64,000 bases of DNA from Piliocolobus tephrosceles. Taxonomy: Eukaryota; Chordata; Mammalia; Primates; Cercopithecidae. This document shows positions 21,265-31,735 of the stretch, in pieces (position 1 is the stretch's first letter; every line of letters begins with the position of its first letter). The stretch covers positions 157,416,666 to 157,480,665 of the forward strand of contig NC_045436.1 of the NCBI RefSeq assembly GCF_002776525.5, written 5' to 3'. The position numbers and the translations under genes were made by a program. The notes under the pieces were generated by a model that was not told the DNA's origin, searched no databases, and was given only the letters and a program-made list of their open reading frames with translations.

Positions 21265-23475
21265 ATTTTGTTTTTTTATGTTGTTGTTGTTGTTGTTATT
21301 TTTAATTATATATTCTGTGGGTACATGGGCAGGCTTGTTAGATGGATAAACTATGAAGCGATGAAGTCTGGACTCCTAGTGAACACATCAAACAAAATAT
21401 GAGCGTTGTATCAAATGGGTAATTTTTCAACACTCACTCTATGCTCACCCTCCGCTGTTTTGGAATCCCCATTTCTATCATTGTCACCATTATGCCCATG
21501 GGTACCCATTGTTTATTTCTCACACATAAGTGAGAATATACAATATGTATTTTTTTTTTTTTTTTTGCTTTTGAGTTATTTCACTTAGGATAATGGCCTC
21601 TAGCTCAATAAATGTTGCTGTAAAAGACATAATTTCATTCTTTTTTATGGTTGCATAGTATTCTAGGGTGTATATACTATGTTACACTTTATGCAATTAC
21701 TTTTTGACGGATAATTAGATTGACTCCATGTTTTTACTATTGTGAATAGTGTCACAACAAACATATGAGTGTGGGTGTATTTTTTATATAATAATTTATT
21801 TCCCTTGGGTAGATCCTCAACAGTGCGATTGCTAGGTTGAATGCTGGCTCTATTTTTAGTTCTTTGAGAAACTTCCATGTTGTTTTTCATTGAGTTTGCA
21901 CCAATCTACATTTCCAACAACAGTGGGTAAGTATTTTCTTTCCTCTGCATTCTCATCAATACCTGTTGTTTATTGACTATTAAATGAAAGTCATTCTGAC
22001 TGGTAAAAGATGGTATCTCATTGTGCTTTAATTTGGATTTCTCTAATGATTTGTGATATTGAAACTTTTTTAGTATGTTTGTTGGCTGGCCACTGTATGT
22101 CTTTTGAGAAATGTCTGTTCATGTCCTTTGCCCACTTTTTAATGGGATTATTTGTTTTTACCTTGTAGAGTTGTTTGAGTTGCTTATGGATTCTGAATAT
22201 TAGTTCTTTGTTGTATGCATGCTTTGAAAATATTTTCTCCCATTTTGTAGGTTGTCTCTTTATACTGGTGATTATTTATTTTGTTATGCAGGAGCTTTTG
22301 AGTTTAATTAAGCCCCATTTATCCATTTTTGTCTTTGTTGTATTTTCTTTTGAAATCAGTCATAAATTCTTTGCTTAGGTCAATGTTCAGAAGAGTTTCC
22401 CTAGGTTTTCCTCCAGGATTTTTATTGTTTTAGGCCTTACATTTAAGTCTTTAATTCATTTTGAGTTGATTTTTGTATGTAATGACAGATAGGAGTCTGC
22501 TTCATTCTTCTCCACTCTCATTACCCCTATTAACATAGTCCTGGAAGTCCTAGCCAGAGAAATCAGGCAAGAGACAGAAATAAAACACATCCAAATTGAA
22601 AAAAAGAAAGCAAATTATCTCTCTTTGCTGATGGTATGATCTTATATCTAGCAAATCTTAAAGATTCCTCTGAAAGACTACTAGACTTGATCAATGACTT
22701 CAGTACGGTTTCAGGACATAATACCAGTGAACAAAAATTTAGTAGAGTTGCTCTAAACCAACAGCATTTAAACTGAGATCCAAATCAAGAACTCAATCTC
22801 ATTTACAATGGCCACAAAAATAAATAATTAAATAAATAAAAATACCTGGGAATACATTTAACTAAAAATGTGAAAGATCTCTGTAAAAGAACTACAATGC
22901 ACCAATGAAATAAATAATAATGACACAAATAAATGGAGAAATATCCCATGCCCATGGATTGGAAATTCAATATCATTAAAATGTCCATATTGTTCAAAGC
23001 AATCTACCCATTCAATGCAATTCCTATCAAATTGCCAACATCAGTTTTCACAGAATTAGGAGTAACCATCCACAAATTCGTATGGAGCCAAAAAAAAAAA
23101 AAAAAAAAATCCCAAAAGCCAAATTAATTCTAAGTAAAAAGAACAAAGTTAGGGGCATTACATTAATTGAGGTATCATATTACCGTTTTTTCACAAGCAC
23201 AGATATTACTCAAATTATACGACAAGGCTATAGTTCTGGTTACTACCAAAACAGCATGGTTCGAGGACAAAAATAGATACATAGATAAATAGAACAGAAT
23301 AGAGAACCCAAAAATAAAGCCATATCTTTACAACCAACTTATCTGTGGGAAAGATGACAAAAATAAACAAGGGGGAAAGGACACCCTATACAATATATGG
23401 CATTGGGAAAATTGAATAGTCATATGCATAAGAATGAAGTTGGACCCCTATCTCTCACCATATTTTTTAATATCT
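21265..23475 (-). mobile_element. L1 (L1PB/L1MA-like), 5'-inverted by twin priming
   Basis: Bases 21265 to about 22510 read as L1 3' UTR and ORF2 3' end in antisense (TTTCTCACACATAAGTGAGA, TGTCCTTTGCCCACTTTTTA, CCATTTATCCATTTTTGTCT). From about 22507 to 23475 the same element continues in sense orientation through the late RT part of ORF2 (AAGTCCTAGCCAGAGAAATC, CCATGCCCATGGATTGGAAA, GGCATTGGGAAAATTGAATA). The two halves overlap by roughly 35 bases of L1 sequence. The left end carries a (TTG)n-like tail. No open ORF remains. Confidence 0.88.
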
Positions 23476-24094
23476 TTTAGGGAAAAAAACCAATCAACCA
23501 ATAAACTGAGCCTGAAACTGATAACACAGATACATACAGCATCATATTTAAGTAACCAATCTGAATTATTGCAGTGGAGATGTTTTATTGATCAAAGTGA
23601 CTAACCCTTTATTTAGAGTCATCTGATAATATGTCTATATATGTATAAAACCAAATCAAAAAGTCATCTATGCTGTGTGTCTGTATTATATCTTGGAAGA
23701 CTAATTTCTTGTTCTGAAATTTAAGCTTTGGCAATCACTAAATAAAGGTCCATCTGAAAGTTAAAATAAATGCACACTCCCTAACTAACTTCAGGAAATT
23801 AGGGATGCATTTATATGTATATATTGTTTTGCAAACTAGATATTAATTTTCAAAAAGTTTATACACAGATATGTGTGAATACAAAAATACTCAAATACTG
23901 ACTATTGATACTTCATCTTATCTAAATATTAACTGAAGAGAACCATTATTTTGTTCTTTAAACACACATGAACTAAATATCTACAAATTCCATAATTATA
24001 GAGTTTCTGGGCATTCAATAAAAATATGCAAAATATAACATCCAGGTAGATTATAGCATTATATTCATAAAGTAATAAGTGAACTAGGTACTAA
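23476..24094. other. AT-rich unique sequence, no gene seen
   Basis: Nothing recognised between the L1 and the MIR. Confidence 0.4.
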
Positions 24095-24330
24095 AATTAA
24101 ATTATGTGCTAGGTACTATGGTAAATTTATTACATGTGTTATTGATATACAACTGCTACATAATTGATGAAATTAAGTTATGTCCCATAATTTGGAGATG
24201 ATTTAACTGAATGAGCAATAAAGTAACTCCTCCATTTCATACAGCTTGTAATTGTCAGAGCTGAGATACGAATGACACAGTTTGGCTCTAGATCCAGATG
24301 TCTTAACTGCTATATTTTGTTGTACCTCTA
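24095..24330 (-). mobile_element. MIR element
   Basis: TATGTGCTAGGTACTATGGT, TTATTACATGTGTTATTG, TGTCAGAGCTGAGATACGAA and CTTAACTGCTATATTTTG follow the antisense MIR order over most of its length. Confidence 0.65.
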
Positions 24331-24440
24331 GAGACCTACAGACAAAATATTTCTCTAAAAGTTTGTGACAGATTCCATGATAACTATATAAAAGGACCAG
24401 TATTAAAAAGTGGACAAAGCAAGACAAGAAGTCAAATCTA

Positions 24441-24473
24441 CTCTCTTAACTTGAATGAAGCAAGTCAAGAGAG
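24441..24473. repeat. Short inverted repeat (13-bp arms, one mismatch)
   Basis: The left arm CTCTCTTAACTTG (24441-24453) and right arm CAAGTCAAGAGAG (24461-24473) surround a 7-base loop. No function is implied by context. Confidence 0.6.
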
Positions 24474-25116
24474 TTTATGTAGGATACCACCCAGTTACTG
24501 GATTTTGCAGTGTCCATGAGATAGGTGAATCAGCTGGTCAAGAAGCAGTACCTAAGTAAAGGATTCAGGTATAAAATATTCTAGCATTATGAAAGAATGT
24601 CAGGAAGTTCAGGAAGGCTAGAGGATATGATGCTATTCAGGTGGAGGAGGAAAAAGGAGGAGAGAGAAGTCTGAGAAAAAAAGGCAAAATGTTAAACCAC
24701 TTTATATTCTTACACTTCAAAATATAACACATATACAAGATAATTCTAGGAGAAACCCCAAGAAACCCAAAATTGATTTATTCTAAAACAACAACAACAA
24801 AAAACATAATTTTTGAGGAGTTTTTAATGCTTATTTTCAGACTAAAAATGTATGCAAATTTTAAATGATGAGGTGATGTAAAGAAAACTATCAAATGTAT
24901 AATAATGCTCAAGTATGGCAAACAAAATTTGGAAAAACATTGAGAAATTAAATTGGTGTACAAAATAAGGAGCTTAACCTTTATCTGAAGAATAGTTTAG
25001 AGCAGTTGAAAGATTAAAAGCATTTTTGTGTTAGAATTTTTATCTTGGAAATATTCGCTTAGCCCGAGTTTAAGGAGAATTGGATTCCTGGTAAAGTGTT
25101 GGAAGGTAGGCAAAAT
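24474..25116. other. Unique sequence, no gene seen
   Basis: Includes a purine-rich stretch at 24640-24690. No repeat family was recognised. Confidence 0.4.
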
Positions 25117-25487
25117 ATACTGCTGAGGATGGCTGGGCATGGTGGCTCACACCTGTAATCCCAGCACTTTGGGGGGCTGAGGCAGGTGGATCACAAGGTC
25201 AGGAGTTCAAGACCAGTCTGGCCAAGATGGTGAAACCGCATCTCTACTAAAAATACAAAAAAAAAAAAAAAAAAAAAAAACTGGCCAGGCGCAGTGGCAG
25301 GTGCCTGTAATCCCAGCTACTTGGGAAGCCGAGGCAGGAGAATTGCTTGAACTCAGAGGGCGGAGGTTGCAGTGAACCAAGATCGTGCCACTGCACTCCA
25401 GTCTGGGTGACAGAGTGACAGTCCATATCAAATACATACATATATACATACATACATACATACATACATAAAGATACTGCTGAGGAT
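25117..25487 (+). mobile_element. AluS-like element with 14-bp TSD and (CATA)n tail
   Basis: The TSD ATACTGCTGAGGAT is at 25117-25130 and 25474-25487. The Alu starts GGCTGGGCATGGTGGCTC at 25131 and is full length. The central A-rich linker has expanded to about 24 A (25256-25280). The 3' tail has become a CATA/TATA repeat at 25425-25470. Confidence 0.96.
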
Positions 25488-25884
25488 GATCCAGGTGACT
25501 GGTGATTCTGGCTTGGGAAAAAATGGGGGCTACAGGTACCAGCCAATGAAATGCAGAATGCAGAACAACAGTTGTTTTGTTTGTTATGTTGTAGTTTGAA
25601 TTTGACGGGAAGAGGTTAAAGATTTCCAACTTAGACATATGCAGGTTGAATGCTCAAGTGCAGATGACAATACAATGGCCACTGAGGGTCACTAAGTGCT
25701 TTGACAGAGAAAGTGACTTTCATCACCAGAACGGTTGTACTCATAAGCAGAGCACATGTTGAAATGGTATAAATGCATTTTGTACTACGAGACTTCAAAA
25801 AACTTGTGATCAGACAATGGTTCAAGGCACTTGGATCTAAATATATAGGACACACACTAAAAATAAACTCTTGCTTTCTTTACT
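25488..25884. other. Unique sequence, no gene seen
   Basis: Two short minus-strand frames only; no repeat recognised. Confidence 0.4.
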
Positions 25885-25985
25885 GAACCTATTTGATCAG
25901 AATCTGTAGGTGGTGGGGCCTAGGACTTTGTATTTTTAACAAGTTTCTTACATAATTTATAAGCATAGTCTAGTTTGGAAACAAT
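25885..25985 (+). mobile_element. Possible hAT-Charlie (MER20-like) fragment
   Basis: GATCAGAATCTGTAGGTGGT and GGGGCCTAGGACTTTGTATT followed by TTTAACAAGTTTC resemble one half of a MER20-type non-autonomous element. Confidence 0.45.
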
Positions 25986-26989
25986 TACTCTTAAATGAAT
26001 TTAATCCTTCTGTAGATGCCTACATTCCACACACTGCTATCATTCTAGGTGGTTAAAATAATATACAAAACATAAACCAGAGTAAAAGAAGGGGTTCTTT
26101 TTGCTCAGTTTCAATAATCATGATAGAAGAGTCCAGGGTTCAGAAAGATAACATTCATAATTAAAACAAATCAGATGTAAGAGTTGTGTCCACATGTCTC
26201 TTAAACTAAAGGGGGCAGCTGGTATTACACACCAGGTGATTGTCCTCTTGCTAGCATGTGGATGCAGTGTCATGAATTTGTATATGTTTTAGATGTTTAG
26301 TTGGCAACCAATCAAATTTCTAACAAACACAATGTATTTATGGGCTGGTTTCAACTCATTCATCTTTTTGAAGCTCTTGTCAAGTCCATTCTCATCCACT
26401 GTTTTTATGGAACAAGGAAGAATTTAAAATGATAGTATCCCTCAATTTTCAACCCCACTACTGATAAAATCATAAATCGTTTGTAAATGAATACAAATAT
26501 ATGAAATGCACAATTACGCTTCTAAGGGTTGATGTACAGTAGGTCACCAATTGCTCGGACACTTGTCATTAATAATGGACATTACTACTTTTTCTCTAAA
26601 TAGCTCTCTCTGATCAAGGATCTAGACTATAGCACTGCTTAATATATGATAGTTACCCCGAGTCTTAACATTCTAAAACTATCACATTTTATGCTGGCAA
26701 TGTATCTCCTTGCTTAGTAAAGGAAAATCATCCAACCCCTTTAGTCCTCCAGATTTGTCTTTCAGTGAAACAAAAGTTAGTTTCTACAAACAATGACTCT
26801 GTGAGTTATTAATCATAATAGTGTCTGCTAAATTAATGTATTCCATTTGGCAGAAACTTACATAGTTTCAGATAGCAACTTTGAGCCTCTATGCTAAATA
26901 CATTCAGTCTTTTCTTTCAAATTTTATTGTCTATACTTTTCAACCTTATGCCCTTCCCAGAAAAATGACCACTCTGTTGCTATATCAGG
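25986..26989. other. AT-rich unique sequence, no gene seen
   Basis: No repeat or exon signal recognised across about 1 kb. Confidence 0.4.
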
Positions 26990-27262
26990 TGGCTATCTAC
27001 TTTTTTTTTTTAATTCTATTACTCTTTTTCATTTTTTTTTTTAATTATACTTTAAGTTCTAGGGTACATGTGCATAACGTGCAGGTTTGTTACATATGTA
27101 TATATGTGCCATGTCGGTGTGCTGCACCCATCAACTCGTCAGCACCCATCAATTCATCATTTATATCAGGTATAACTCCCCAGTGCAATCCCTCCCCCCT
27201 CCCCCCTCCCCATGATCGGGAAGGGGAACATCACACAATGGGGCCTATCATGGCTATCTACT
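26990..27262 (-). mobile_element. Short L1P insertion with 12-bp TSD, 5' inversion and double poly-A
   Basis: The TSD TGGCTATCTACT is at 26990-27001 and 27251-27262. From the left: a T run, about 20 unique bases, a second T run, then antisense L1P 3' UTR (TTAATTATACTTTAAGTTCT, GTGCAGGTTTGTTACATATG, GTGCTGCACCCATCAACTC). At about 27212 it switches to sense L1 sequence (GGGGAACATCACACAATGGG), which in an intact element lies just upstream. A 162-codon frame across it is an artefact. Confidence 0.93.
27190..27211 (-). other. Predicted G-quadruplex motif (L1 3' UTR G-tract)
   Basis: On the minus strand four G runs of 3-6 bases are separated by single A residues, the classical strong G4 pattern. 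L1P 3' UTRs are known to carry such a tract. Confidence 0.8.
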
Positions 27263-28814
27263 CTTATGGCCAAAGGAGAACTGCCGGAGATGAAGAAGCA
27301 AAGTGTAAGAGTGAGATGGGAATTTACTTTTCTAGTATCCTCCCCGAAGGCTTCTCCACCCCTCCCTGAATCAAAACTCCCTCCAACACACCTGTTTCTT
27401 CATTACTGCTACTCGAAGTGTGATGCAAGTACCAGTGCTGGTGAGAAAGAATCTGGAAACATTAATTATAATTCTACAGAAAAAATTTAAGTCTACTGGG
27501 TTTAAATTTTAAAAGCAGACCTGGTATTTATCTTTTTAAATTTTAATTTTTTAGTAATTTATTTTGATTTTATTTTACAATAGTATCTGTTTGCATAGGA
27601 CTACAAAGTAAACAACACAAAACTAACACACACACAAAATGGGTTCATCTTCATAGATAAAGTTGCCAGACTGAAAAACTAAAAATAAGTAAACCAGTTA
27701 ATTTTGAATTTCAGAACAGCAATGAGTCATTTGTTTCATATAAATTGTATAGTATCCAAATATTATACGGATTTTCTATGGCAACCCCACTACAGATGGT
27801 TCGAGAAGCGCTGCTCTGCCTGATCCTGTCTTCTCAGGTTTTAATTGAACTTGTAAGCTTTGACCTTTTGGAGGTAGGGGTGGTAACAGCGCTAATGTCA
27901 AGAGCAGGGCTTGCATGAGTCCTGTGGTTTTCCAACATTATACTCATACCTTTTTCAAAAGTTCCTTTACTAAACTCTCCTTTGATGATCCTAATTTCAG
28001 TATGCCATCTGTTCCTTGCTGGGAAGTAGACTGATACAGCTTCCATGCTGAATTCTTTCAGTTATTTCTAAATTCTAGTATGCAATGCCATTCCCAGTCT
28101 TCTCGCTAGATTCTTGCTCCTCAGAATTGCCACACTGTATACAACAGCATATTAACAAAAAGAATAGAAACAGCCACTGGATGCCTACTTTGGGGAAGAC
28201 AAGAGCCATTAAGCTGCCAATCAACATTATCCAGATGTCTGCATCAGGTTACGTCATTCCTCAAATCCTTTTCTCCCTCTGGCTAACCACTTTCAATATG
28301 TAGTTTACTTGTTCTCACACTCCTGTCACAACCTTTTCTTAATTATCCTAATTCACATCCTGCGACTTTGCAATGGAGAAAATGAATAAACTTGCTGTGA
28401 ACTAACAGTGACTGAGTATGACACTGAGCACTCCTGTTTTCCAGTTTTACTTTTGTGCCCCATATGGGAACAGATCCAAGGCTCTCCCAAACAGCAATGA
28501 TTTCTCTCACCTTCACAAAGAATGCCAGAACCCTTGGCTTGACAATTCTTTGCTCAACTTTTCAGGCAACTAGCTCAATCACAGGAAACTCTTATTTTAG
28601 ACAGTGTCTTAGGTTGAGCCGAAATCTGCTTCCTTGTAACTCTGAACTATTACTTCTAGTCCTGCTCTCTGTAGTAAAAATATGTGTGTTCTCTTGTACA
28701 CTAGACATTTATTCATTCTATCAGCATTTACTGTGTGACTAAAAAAATATGACATTGTATTAGACCTCTAATTATAATATGCTGCAATGCAATGACTTTC
28801 TTTGTGACTAATTA
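27263..28814. other. Unique sequence, no gene seen
   Basis: Moderate composition with short frames on both strands (70-95 codons) that match nothing recognised. No repeat family identified. Confidence 0.35.
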
Positions 28815-28842
28815 TACACACACACACACACACACACACACA
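28815..28842 (+). repeat. (CA)n microsatellite
   Basis: Fourteen consecutive AC dinucleotides, a likely length-polymorphic site. Confidence 0.97.
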
Positions 28843-29019
28843 ATTTGTATGTGTTTTATAAAAACCATGTAAACTTTTAAGATATAGTTACATCTATATG
28901 CAACTTAATCCTCCCTCACAGTACTAGTACTAAATTATATAGAGCCTCTAAAACTGTTCTGTAAAAAGCAAATAATTATTTTCTATTCGTGAGAAAAATA
29001 ATGTTCTCAAAATTAAAAG

Positions 29020-29125
29020 GAAAAAAACACATGCATTTGGAGTGAAATCCAAGTCTACCACTTATTAGCAGTGTGATCCTGAGCAAGCCATTTAATTAAT
29101 TTACAACTGGTGGATATAACACTTT
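29020..29125 (+). mobile_element. MIR fragment
   Basis: TTGGAGTGAAATCCAAGTCT then ACCACTTATTAGCAGTGTGA and TCCTGAGCAAGCCATTTAAT match the MIR core in sense orientation. Confidence 0.65.
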
Positions 29126-29940
29126 TATTATACTATCACTAACAGAAAGACTCATTTGCATTTTTGCCAGCCGTGTGATGCTACACCCATTTTTTTGAAT
29201 CTATTCTGCTCAACCTTTCTTCTTTTTGTATGCAATGTTGGACTCAGTTTGCTAATTAGTTATCTGGAATTTTCGCACTTATTTTTACTCAAAATTAACC
29301 CACACCTTCCTTTCTTTCATTGCCTTTACCTCATTTTGGTATGAAAATGGGCAAAACAGAAACAAAAGCAAACCACAGACACACACATTGATCAAAATGG
29401 TATTATCGTTTCCCCTAGCTTGACTCAAATTTAAACCGTTTTTCTTCCTGACTATAGGCCTTTAGCCTCCATTTTCTTAGAGTATTTACTTTAGAAACCT
29501 TGTACATTTGTTCTCAGCTCCTTTGAGATGTAGTCTTTTCCCAATTTTACAACCAGAGATGTTTTTCTTAAGCACCTGGGAGTCATCTTTTCAAAGTGTC
29601 GTCATAGAAGGAGATAGTCTGCCAGTTTTTGTGGGCAGGTAGGAGCCCAAATTTGCTAAGTACCAATGAACAAACACAGTCTACTCACATTGACCAACCT
29701 TCCCACTAATATTCTCCAATATTTCTCCACTAGCTTCCCCAGTGCTTAAAGTCTCTTCAGTCATTGTCTTTTGTTTTAATTCAGTTGAGTTCAACCTCTC
29801 TTTCCTATTGCAACAGTTTTAAATAAAGTCTTATCTACCCTTTTAACTGGTATAATTTTTCTTTGAGAACACATACATGTGATCCCCTTTCACCTATTCT
29901 TCCTCTTCTTTTCTCTCTGTCCCTTAAGCCCTTTTAAAAA
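29126..29940. other. Unique sequence, no gene seen
   Basis: No repeat or exon signal recognised with confidence; parts could be very old L2. Confidence 0.35.
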
Positions 29941-30439
29941 CTCTTTTTTTTTTTTTAACGTAGTGTCACCCACCACTATGCCCAGCTAATTTTTGTTTGT
30001 TTGTTTGTTGTTTTGTTTTTTTGAGATGGAGTCTCGCTCTGATACCCAGGCTGGAGTGCAGTGGCGGGATCTCAGCTCACTGCAACCTCCGCCTCCCCGG
30101 GCTTACGCCATTCTCCTGACTCAGCCTCCTGAGTAGCTGGGACTACAGGTGCGTGCCACCACGCCTGGCTAATTTTTTGTATTTTTAGTAGAAACAGGGC
30201 TTCACAGTGTTAGCCGGGATAGTCTTGATCTCCTGACCTCGTGATCCACCTGTCTCGGCCTCCCAAAGTGCTGGGATTACAGGTGTGAACCACCATGCCT
30301 GGCCCAATTTTTTGTATTTTTAATAGAGACAGGGTTTCACCATGTTGGCCAGGCTGGTCTCGAACTCCTGACCTCGTGATTCACCAGCCTTGGCCTCCCA
30401 AAGTGTTGGGATTACAGGCGTGAGCCACCATGCCCAGCC
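29941..30439 (-). mobile_element. Outer antisense Alu, split by a second Alu and internally deleted
   Basis: A T run at 29944-29956 jumps directly to CACCCACCACTATGCCCAGC, so the right arm of this Alu is missing. The element resumes after the inner Alu at 30305 (CAATTTTTTGTATTTTTAAT) and ends CCATGCCCAGCC at 30439. Confidence 0.9.
29996..30305 (-). mobile_element. Inner antisense AluS/Y-like element nested in another Alu
   Basis: A (TTTG)n tail leads into TTTTTGAGATGGAGTCTCGC and the element ends CACCATGCCTGGCC at 30304. The target-site duplication is AATTTTTG on the left (29988-29995) and AATTTTTTG on the right (30306-30314), both part of the outer Alu. The outer Alu is therefore older. Confidence 0.9.
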
Positions 30440-31239
30440 TAAAATTCAATTTCTTATTATATAAAATGAGTCTAAGAAAGAAAAGCATGTGTCTATTTAC
30501 TGTCTTTACCTAGAAATAGTCCCCTGTTAGATGCATTCCATTTCCCAAAATGTTTTGCCAGGGTTTTTGTTTCCTTATAGCTGGGTACACAATATCAACT
30601 ACTCTTTTAGAAAAGAAGAGTGTGAATTATGTTTCTTGATATAAGCTTCATGAGCAACATTTATTTGTCTTTCATTTCTTTATACCCAGCAACTAGGTCG
30701 TGGCCAAGTAATTATTAAGAACAATGTACCTGCCGAATGATTTAGTTAATTTACAAGTTTGCTTTATGTTATATCATCCATGACGATCTTTAGCAATTAC
30801 TCCATACATAATTTCTAATGGAACTTGGTCCTGGGCTGTGATGGATCTGTCCTTCTCATATAGTGACCCCAAGCTTGATGGTGTATTTCATGAGAGCAGT
30901 TACACTGGCTTCACTTTGCATATTCTTTAACTGGTAAAGTGAATCTTAATTTTATCTGATTTCAGGAGCAACCTAGAGGCAATCTATCTGTGTTCAAGGA
31001 AGACAGGGCTGTGTAAGTCCCAATTTGGGCAGATAACTTGAAAGACAGAAAATTATTTTAATAATTTTTAAATATTTAAAATAATTTTACTCATACATCT
31101 CCACTACATTCCACTATTTTTTCCCCATGTCAGTTCCTCATAGGTTGTTGAACATTAAGATTGCTGAGGAAACATGGGGAGATTTTTTTTATAGAAACAT
31201 TTTAAAAAATAAGTAATCATATAATTTTAAAAATTAACC
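30440..31239. other. AT-rich unique sequence, no gene seen
   Basis: Nothing recognised between the nested Alus and the GC-rich LTR. Confidence 0.4.
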
Positions 31240-31735
31240 TGTGAGGAGAGGTCAGTGTCCACAGGAACTCCAAAATGTTTGGACGAACTGAGGCAAGATG
31301 GTGCACTTCCGCGTTCTTCATTCCCCCTCCCCCAACTCTTCCCGTGCGCGAAAATGCAGCCGGCGACCAGGGAAGGTGCAGACCAACCGGGCATGCGCCA
31401 GGTGACGTCAATTCGAAGAGACCAAGATTTACCTCGTCGCACCTGTGCAAGGCCCCGTACACGCCCGTGCCCCACTTATTGCCGTCCCACTCCTAGAAAA
31501 GCGGCTCTTGGCCAGGTCCCACACGGCCTTCTCACAGCCCCACTCCCTTCGGGATGTCGGGACTGTGGGAACTCCCTCTGAGAGCCCCACAGGGGGACTC
31601 TGCCGGCCTTCTTTGCCAGAGGCGGACAGACTTCTTCCCCACACCTTAGGTTACCAAAATAAACTTGCAGTTTTGCTCCTACCCTTTGCCTAGTCGCTGG
31701 TTCTTTTGTGCCCTCTGGCTGGTCTTAGAAAAACA
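31240..31735 (+). mobile_element. GC-rich solo LTR, probably ERV1 class
   Basis: A sharp rise in GC and CpG content in AT-rich surroundings. The sequence has an LTR plan: GC-rich U3 with GCAAGATGGTGCACTTCCGC, an AATAAA at 31658-31663 followed by CTTGCAGTTTTGCTCC, then a short pyrimidine-rich U5 ending near GGTCTTAGAAAAACA. Several overlapping open frames on both strands come from the GC content and few stop codons, not from a gene. The exact family is not identified, and the ends are approximate because no TSD was found. Confidence 0.6.
31391..31410 (+). promoter_or_regulatory. NRF1-like half-site and full CRE palindrome in the LTR
   Basis: GCATGCGC at 31391-31398 matches the core of NRF1 sites and TGACGTCA at 31403-31410 is a perfect cAMP-response element. 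Both are in the U3-like part of the LTR, about 250 bases upstream of its poly-A signal. Activity is inferred from motif identity only. Confidence 0.45.

Noticed and set aside
25207..25638. Frames of 99 and 143 codons on minus
   Set aside because: They lie mostly in an Alu and its CATA tail.
26881..27369. 162-codon plus-strand frame, the longest in the window
   Set aside because: It crosses a TSD-bounded L1 insertion from flank to flank, so it cannot be an ancestral gene.
31217..31693. Cluster of overlapping 70-108 codon frames on both strands
   Set aside because: GC-rich LTR with few stop codons; several mutually exclusive frames and no protein similarity recognised.
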